A DNA stretch of 64,000 nt, taken from positions 248,001 through 312,000 of the forward strand of contig NZ_JAJAGO010000006.1 of NCBI RefSeq assembly GCF_025165795.1, read 5' to 3'. Below the pieces are notes generated by a model that was not told the DNA's origin, did no database searches, and was given only the letters and a program-made list of their open reading frames with translations. The position numbers and the translations under genes are program-made. Source of the stretch: Streptomyces gossypii (GTDB lineage Bacteria; Actinomycetota; Actinomycetes; Streptomycetales; Streptomycetaceae). Positions within the stretch are counted from its first letter, which is position 1. Each line of letters opens with the position of its first letter. Positions 59,399 to 64,000 of this stretch are shown piece after piece.

Positions 59399-60484
59399 TC
59401 AGCCGTCAGCGTTCCGGGCCAGGTCGAGCGCGTACTCCGGGAACCACTCGCCCGCCTTCGGACCGCCCTTGCAGGTGCCGTCCGACTCTCCCGGCCGCTT
59501 GATCCACAGGTAGGCGTCCACCAGCTCGTCGCCCGTCTCGGTCGTCGGCTCCTCGCCCAGCGCCCGGCCGGGCGGATTGCACCAGGTCTCCTCACCGCTG
59601 CCCTTCGCCGGGCCGTTGCCGTTCCGGCTGGTGTCCACGACGAACGGCTTGTCGCCGACCATCGCCGAGAGCTTCTTGCCGTACGCGACGTTCGATGTCG
59701 TCGACTGGTAGTTGGAGACGTTGAGCGCGAAGCCGTCCGCCGCTTCGATGCCCGCCCGGTGCAGCGGCTCCACCAGCCCGCCCGGATCCCGCACCCAGTC
59801 CGGGTTGCCCGCGTCCAGATAGACCTTCGTGTGCGGCAGCTCCGTGAGCTTCTCGACGGACTCCTTGAGCAGCGAGTAACGCTCCTCGTGGAACTCCTCG
59901 GGAGTGCAGCCCTCCTGGAGCAGGTGCGGCAGCGCGTCGGGCTCCACGACGACGGTGGCGGCGCGGTCCCCGATGCCGTCGATGACCTTGCCGAGCCACT
60001 CGCGGTACTCGTCGCCGCTGCCCGCGCCGCCCTGGGAGTACTGGCCGCAGTCACGATGGGGCAGGTTGTAGAGGACCAACAGCGCCTCGCGGTCGGCCTT
60101 CTCGGCGTCCTCCGTCAGGGCACGGGTCTCGGCCTCCGGGTCCTCGGTGCCGATCCACTCGGCCACCGGCTGCTCGGCGATCTCCTCGATCAGCGCGGCC
60201 TTCTCCTCCTTGCCGCCCTCGCGGTACTCCTCGGCCTGCTCGGCCGCGCTGCCGTCCGGGTTCACCCAGTAGGGGGCCTGGGCCTTCGGACGCTGTTTCA
60301 ACGCGTTGCCGTCGGACGAGCCGCCGTCGGAGGAGTCGGAGGAATCCGAGGATCCCGAGGAAGAGGACGAGCAGGCCGTGAGCAGCAGCGCCGCCGCACC
60401 CAGCAACGCGCTTCCGGAGACGAACCGGGCGCGTGCGCCCGGTGCTGCGCCGCGGTGCGTCCGGTCGGCGTTCGTGCCGTACAT
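59399..60484 (-). CDS. GH6-family lipoprotein (CslZ-type endoglucanase)
   Basis: A 361-residue exported lipoprotein: signal ending LLLTAC (Cys near 38), a Ser/Asp/Gly linker (SSSSSGSSDSSDSSDGGSS), then a GH6 barrel with VVEPDALP (catalytic Asp), YLDAGNPDWV, NVSNYQSTTS and VDTSRNGNG and WCNPPGRALGE. GH6 enzymes cut beta-1,4-glucan by inversion. In Streptomyces a GH6 protein (CslZ) is encoded downstream of glxA and trims the apical glucan. Here it is convergent to glxA. ATG at 60484 is the best supported. Confidence 0.9.
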   Translation of the reverse strand: MYGTNADRTHRGAAPGARARFVSGSALLGAAALLLTACSSSSSGSSDSSDSSDGGSSDGNALKQRPKAQAPYWVNPDGSAAEQAEEYREGGKEEKAALIEEIAEQPVAEWIGTEDPEAETRALTEDAEKADREALLVLYNLPHRDCGQYSQGGAGSGDEYREWLGKVIDGIGDRAATVVVEPDALPHLLQEGCTPEEFHEERYSLLKESVEKLTELPHTKVYLDAGNPDWVRDPGGLVEPLHRAGIEAADGFALNVSNYQSTTSNVAYGKKLSAMVGDKPFVVDTSRNGNGPAKGSGEETWCNPPGRALGEEPTTETGDELVDAYLWIKRPGESDGTCKGGPKAGEWFPEYALDLARNADG

Positions 60485-60599
60485 GCACTCCCCCTCGGAG
60501 AAGACCAGGACAGGTCATGACCATCATCGTTGCACAGGCGGCGGGCACGCCCGCAACGTGTCGCGGCCGTCATCCGGCCCTCCTCCGACCGGCCGTACG

Positions 60600-61277
60600 T
60601 CAGCTGCGACGGGTCCCGGTGAGGTAGGCGGAGACCACCACATTGGAGGTGTACGCCCGCTGGTCACGGTCGAAGGTACCGCCGCAGGTGAGCAGCCGGA
60701 GCTCGGCACGCCCGTCCTCGCGGGGACCGTAGACCTCGCCGGCGTCGAACTCCGCACGCCCCACCACCTCCGCCGACTCGACGGTGAACTCCGCCACCAG
60801 CCCGTCGCCACGCGTGACCTCGACCTCGGTACCCGGCTGGGCGCTGCTGAGCGAGTAGAAGACGGCACGCCGCCGGTCGGTGTCGACATGCCCGACCAGG
60901 ACGGCCGCGCCCTCCGCACCCGCCGTGGGACCGTCGCCGTACCAGCCCACCACCTGGGGCGTGGCGTACGGGGGCGCGGCGACGGCACCGCCGGAATCAA
61001 GCGAGCGGGGGATGACGGAGGCGTGGATACCCAGATCCTGGATGTCGATCTGCACCGGCCGGGCCGTGCCCTCCAACGGGTCGTGGGCGTCGGGCAGCGG
61101 CGGTCCCTCACCGGACCGGCTCCCCGTCACCGACCCGTCGCCGAAGACCCCGCCGTCGGTCACCCCGCCGGTGATGTCACGTCCCCACAGCCACAGTCCC
61201 AGCAGCAGGACCGCCCAGACGGCGCCGGTGAGGAACCGGCTGCGGTCACGGGTGGGCGGTTCGTCTTCCCCGGCCAT
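60600..61277 (-). CDS. class F sortase
   Basis: A 225-residue sortase. One N-terminal TM (about 13-33), then the sortase barrel with catalytic His130 in LVGHVDT, Cys198 in LLTCGG and Arg207 in DQRAYTSN. All three are intact. Class F sortases are typical of actinobacteria and attach surface proteins. It lies just 5 bases downstream of the surface protein gene at 61283, an operon-like pair. Confidence 0.92.
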   Translation of the reverse strand: MAGEDEPPTRDRSRFLTGAVWAVLLLGLWLWGRDITGGVTDGGVFGDGSVTGSRSGEGPPLPDAHDPLEGTARPVQIDIQDLGIHASVIPRSLDSGGAVAAPPYATPQVVGWYGDGPTAGAEGAAVLVGHVDTDRRRAVFYSLSSAQPGTEVEVTRGDGLVAEFTVESAEVVGRAEFDAGEVYGPREDGRAELRLLTCGGTFDRDQRAYTSNVVVSAYLTGTRRS

Positions 61278-61282
61278 GCGGC

Positions 61283-62050
61283 TCAGCGCCTGGTCGGGTC
61301 CGCCGCACGCCTGCGCCGCACGGCGAACGCCGCGGCTCCCAGCACCACCGCGCCGCCGGCCAGGGTGAGGCCCGCCGTCCGCGCGGCGCTCGTGCCGCCG
61401 GTGGACTCCTCAGCGGTGCCGCCGCCGCCCGCGCGCACCGGCGCGACCGGGGACGCGGGGGTGGTGGGCTTGTCCGATCGGTGATGCCCGCCGACGACGG
61501 TGACGGTACCCCGGCCCTGGCCGGTATCGACCACCACCTGGCAGTCGACGGTGATCTCGTACGAACCGGGCTTGGCCCGGGGTCGGATGCGGGCGGTGCC
61601 GACGAGTTCACCCTCGTCGGCCGGTTCGAGCTGGATGTCGCGCACGAAGGCGTCGGAGGCCGCGAGCGCGGTCTCGTCGTCGGCGCAGAAGTCGACCCGC
61701 AGATCGACCCAGTCGCCGGGCTTGGCCTTGCGCGGCGTGACCTCGACCCGGCCGCCGCCGGGCTTCCCGCCGGTGGGGTCGTCCCCCCGCATCTCCAGTT
61801 CGCCTTCGGCTTCCGCTTCGGCCTCCAGCTCAGCTTCCCCCTCCGCTTCGGCTCCTGGTTCAGCCCCTGGTTCAGCCCCTGGTTCGGGCAGCGGTGCGGG
61901 CGCGGGTACGGCGGCGGACGCCGCGGCGGCGGTGCCGGCGGCGACCGGCAGCGCGCCGACCGCCGCGGTGCAGACGGTCAGCACCGAAGCGGTCAGCGCG
62001 GTGGCGCACAGTGAACCGCGTCGGGCGTGGGGAAGTGATGTCCGGGCCAT
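61283..62050 (-). CDS. secreted acidic-repeat surface protein next to sortase
   Basis: A 255-residue exported protein: signal about 1-45 (RRGSLCATALTASVLTVC and an Ala-rich end), an acidic repeat region about 50-90 (EPGAEPGAEPGAEAEGEAE and similar), a single beta domain about 100-190 (VEVTPRKAKPGDWVDLRVDFCADDE in part; two Cys likely disulfide-bonded), a Thr/Ser linker and a C-terminal hydrophobic segment with RRRRA tail. There is no LPxTG box, so if it is a sortase substrate the signal differs. Otherwise it is a C-anchored membrane protein. ATG at 62050, with GGAGG upstream. Confidence 0.8.
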   Translation of the reverse strand: MARTSLPHARRGSLCATALTASVLTVCTAAVGALPVAAGTAAAASAAVPAPAPLPEPGAEPGAEPGAEAEGEAELEAEAEAEGELEMRGDDPTGGKPGGGRVEVTPRKAKPGDWVDLRVDFCADDETALAASDAFVRDIQLEPADEGELVGTARIRPRAKPGSYEITVDCQVVVDTGQGRGTVTVVGGHHRSDKPTTPASPVAPVRAGGGGTAEESTGGTSAARTAGLTLAGGAVVLGAAAFAVRRRRAADPTRR

Positions 62051-62218
62051 GGGAACCTCCGGGTCGCTCCCCCGAACATCCACCTCCCGGTGCCGCCCCG
62101 CACGCCCGGCTAGTCCGTTCAGGCCCGCACTCACCCGATCGCCCCGCGCCGTGGCGCTGCTGCACGCGATCCGTCAGCGTGGTGGAGGGGAGCCGGACGA
62201 GGCAGGGCGGAGACTGCG

Positions 62219-62488
62219 ATGGCGAACGGACACGCGTGTGACGTGGTGGGCACGGCCGACCACGACGAGAACGCCGCCGACCGCGCCTTGACCGCTCTCT
62301 GCTGGTGGCGCACCGACCTCCCGCAAGGCGTGTGCGAGGACTACTGGCGCGATGTGCACGGGATCATGTTCGCCCGCACCCCCGGTGGGCCGGTGATCCG
62401 GTACTACAGTCGTTGCGCATGGATGCTTCCCTGCCCACCCGGCGCACGCTCATCGGCGTGGCCGCTGCCGCCGGGGTCGCAGCGCTGA
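62219..62488 (+). CDS. short EthD-like ORF, possibly truncated
   Basis: An 89-residue frame. ALTALCWWRTDLPQGVCEDYWRDVHGIMFARTPG (about 26-59, in part) is the start of an EthD/dimeric alpha-beta-barrel domain (WRDVHG is the hallmark). After residue 60 the expected sequence is lost, and the frame continues through the start of the lipoprotein gene (70-bp overlap), ending CPPGARSSAWPLPPGSQR, which looks non-native. Either a broken gene or a much shortened protein. GCGATGG context with GGCGGAG upstream supports translation start. Confidence 0.45.
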   Translation: MANGHACDVVGTADHDENAADRALTALCWWRTDLPQGVCEDYWRDVHGIMFARTPGGPVIRYYSRCAWMLPCPPGARSSAWPLPPGSQR

Positions 62489-63756
62489 CCGGTTGTGCCA
62501 AGGACGAGTCGGGCGAGAAGGGGAAGAAACAGCCTTCGCCCACCCCGTCCGCCACCGACGCGGCCCGGCTCGGCGACGCCCCGCCCGCCGCCGACACCGC
62601 TTCGGCCAGATCGACGGACGGGGCTTGGCGCTATACGCGGCTCTCGCCCGAGCACAACGCCTCCTACCACGCACTCGCCGTCACGTCGCGGGACGACGTG
62701 TGGCTGCTGGGGACGCGGGAGAAACAATCCTCCGCTCCGTTCCTCGAGCACTGGGACGGGAAGCGGTGGAGCGAGCCCGCGCCGCCCGACGAGCTGAAAG
62801 CGGGTGGCCGGCGCTCCTCCTGCGCACTGGCCGCGGGCGCGCCCGGCGAGGTCTGGCTCGCGCAGCGCACGGGGGAGGACGGACAGCTCGCCGTGTTCCG
62901 CCGGAAGGGCGGGTCGTGGCAGCGGCTACCCGACCCCCCGGCCGTCAAGGGCGGCCGATGGTCGGACGGGGCGACGGAAGGCGCCTGGTGTGTGGCCTCG
63001 GGGGCGCACCTGTGGGCCAGCCCCTACGGCAAGGTCGTGCACTGGGACGGGAAACGCTGGGATGTCCCCGCTCTCCCCTTCCCCGCCGCCGCTCTCGCCG
63101 CCGCGCCCGCCGAGGACGGCACCCCCCGCGCCTGGGTGGCCGGATCGGTGGACACCGAGTGCGGTCAGGGGGAGTGCTACCCGCAGCCCGCCACGGCCCG
63201 GTGGGCGGACGGCGCCTGGCAGCGGCTCGACACCCCCTCGTACCACTTCCCCGACCCCGTGCCGCCCGAGGCGTCCGCCACGCTCGACACCCTCGTTCAC
63301 GACCCCGTGAGCGGCCGTCTGTGGGCGCTCGGCCGCCACGGCTTCAACCACGGCGAGGTGGACAACGAGCCCGACGACGAGAGCGTCGTGCTGACCGGTG
63401 ACGGCGCTGCGTGGACGAAAGTGCGCACTCCCGAGTTCGGCCGTGCCCTCTCGACCGCCGAGACCGTCCCCGACGGAACGGGCGGGCTGCTCCTGGACTC
63501 GCGGACACGCCGCACCGAGGACGGGAAGGTGCACAAGCTGCACGACCCGGGCCGGCTGCCCGAGCCGTCCGAGGTGCCGAAGCCGAAACGAAGGTACGAC
63601 TTCAAGCAGCCGTTTGACATCGCCACGACGCGACTGATCCCCGGCACCCGGACCGTCCTCGCGGCGGGAGTCGTGATCTTCAACAACTCCTCGCCCACCG
63701 GGAACCCGCCACGGCGTCCCGTACTTGCCCGCTACGACGCGGGCGGCAAGGGCTGA
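62419..63756 (+). CDS. Tat-type lipoprotein, beta-propeller-like, unknown function
   Basis: A 445-residue exported lipoprotein: PTRRTLIGVAAAAGVAALTGC gives a Tat signal and lipobox Cys (about residue 25). The body has repeated blades with 'dWDGKRW' motifs (LEHWDGKRWSEP, VHWDGKRWDVPA, ARWADGAWQRL, GDGAAWTKVRTP), about 60 residues apart, so a beta-propeller of the Asp-box/WD-like kind is likely. A surface binding or sensing role is inferred. ATG at 62419 lies inside the EthD-like frame. The in-frame start at 62305 would lack the signal. Confidence 0.78.
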   Translation: MDASLPTRRTLIGVAAAAGVAALTGCAKDESGEKGKKQPSPTPSATDAARLGDAPPAADTASARSTDGAWRYTRLSPEHNASYHALAVTSRDDVWLLGTREKQSSAPFLEHWDGKRWSEPAPPDELKAGGRRSSCALAAGAPGEVWLAQRTGEDGQLAVFRRKGGSWQRLPDPPAVKGGRWSDGATEGAWCVASGAHLWASPYGKVVHWDGKRWDVPALPFPAAALAAAPAEDGTPRAWVAGSVDTECGQGECYPQPATARWADGAWQRLDTPSYHFPDPVPPEASATLDTLVHDPVSGRLWALGRHGFNHGEVDNEPDDESVVLTGDGAAWTKVRTPEFGRALSTAETVPDGTGGLLLDSRTRRTEDGKVHKLHDPGRLPEPSEVPKPKRRYDFKQPFDIATTRLIPGTRTVLAAGVVIFNNSSPTGNPPRRPVLARYDAGGKG

Positions 63757-63861
63757 CCCTGCTGTTCGCCACACGGGCGGTGAAGTCCCGGGGCGCCGGG
63801 TTCCCCGTCGCCCGGCGGGGCAGATCCGGCACACCTGGCGGGCCGTTTCGGGAGATCGGGT
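63757..63861. other. short intergenic gap, no feature recognised
   Basis: The roughly 105 bases between the lipoprotein gene and the reverse-strand partial frame hold a few G/C-rich symmetries (GGGCGGTG, CCCGGCGG) but no clear terminator or gene. Confidence 0.4.
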
Positions 63862-64000
63862 CTACCTATTGCCACGTTGGACATTCCGCTCGCTCTGTTG
63901 GCGCTTCATGTATTTCCACGAAACTGTCGAAAGAATGAGCGACACGCAGCCGATCGCTATGAGCGTCAATCGCACGGTGAGGCCCTTGTTGGTGATGGCC
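63862..64000 (-). CDS. possible C-terminal end of a membrane protein (partial)
   Basis: On the reverse strand an open frame runs from the window edge to TAG at 63862-63864, encoding GLTVRLTLIAIGCVSLILSTVSW then KYMKRQQSERNVQRGNR (given in two parts). One hydrophobic segment followed by a basic tail suggests a membrane protein C-terminus. The stretch uses several AT-ending codons and is AT-richer than its surroundings, so it could be foreign or non-coding. Confidence 0.4.
   Translation of the reverse strand, partial: AITNKGLTVRLTLIAIGCVSLILSTVSWKYMKRQQSERNVQRGNR

Overview
The window is a high-GC actinobacterial chromosome, almost certainly Streptomyces. The evidence is the GC-rich third codon positions, GTG/TTG starts with GGAGG-type ribosome binding sites, Tat and lipoprotein signals, and a run of Streptomyces markers (cebR-cebEFG-bglC, cdgA, cslA-glxA). 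As I recall the S. coelicolor map, these markers occur there in the same order (about SCO2794-2798, SCO2817, SCO2828-2831, SCO2836-2837), so 16.9-64 kb looks like conserved core chromosome with strain-specific insertions.

1-16.65 kb: right arm of a siphovirus-type prophage. Late genes run rightwards: tail-tube-like proteins, a tail assembly chaperone with a textbook -1 frameshift heptamer, tape measure, large tail protein, endolysin, holin-like protein, and a membrane-anchored collagen-like protein. An accessory region follows (11.2-16.3 kb) with many tiny genes on both strands: DNA-binding proteins, zinc-ribbon miniproteins, and a catalytically dead-looking resolvase-fold protein. The prophage appears to end at about 16,626-16,647 in a 3' tRNA fragment (possibly tRNA-His), preceded by 10-bp direct repeats that look like integrase arm sites and followed by the tRNA's own terminator. 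No integrase is seen, so it should lie at the other end, outside the window.

16.9-26.6 kb: cellulose and cellobiose utilisation. A LacI regulator is divergent from a secreted GH5 cellulase. Then come an M23 peptidase, CebR, the cellobiose/cellotriose ABC importer CebEFG and beta-glucosidase BglC. CebR-type operators (TGGGAGCGCTCCCA and variants) lie in front of the cellulase (two mirror-image imperfect copies), in front of cebE (perfect) and over the ribosome binding site and start of bglC.

26.7-37.3 kb: mixed housekeeping and regulatory genes: a spermidine-synthase-like protein with a (GGGGCC)6 tract upstream, a large XRE regulator with a divergent partner, a histidine phosphatase, a PAP2 membrane enzyme, a tRNA-Lys, an M6-like secreted metalloprotease, the c-di-GMP enzyme CdgA, and a 163-bp MITE with TAA target duplication plus a degenerate relative.

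37.3-47.9 kb: a probable catabolic island: flavin monooxygenase, two maleate-isomerase/arylmalonate-decarboxylase-type proteins, D-2-hydroxyacid dehydrogenase, amidase, DUF3830 protein, an Ehu-type polar amino-acid ABC importer and an IclR regulator. The substrate is unknown. This is the best candidate for an undescribed pathway.

48-52.9 kb: secreted aldose epimerase and a sugar ABC importer that share an upstream motif, then a second identical tRNA-Lys. 53-64 kb: an ABC-2-like membrane protein, a nucleoside-kinase-like protein, cslA-glxA with a convergent GH6 lipoprotein (apical glycan synthesis), a class F sortase with a neighbouring surface protein, a truncated EthD-like ORF, and a lipoprotein.
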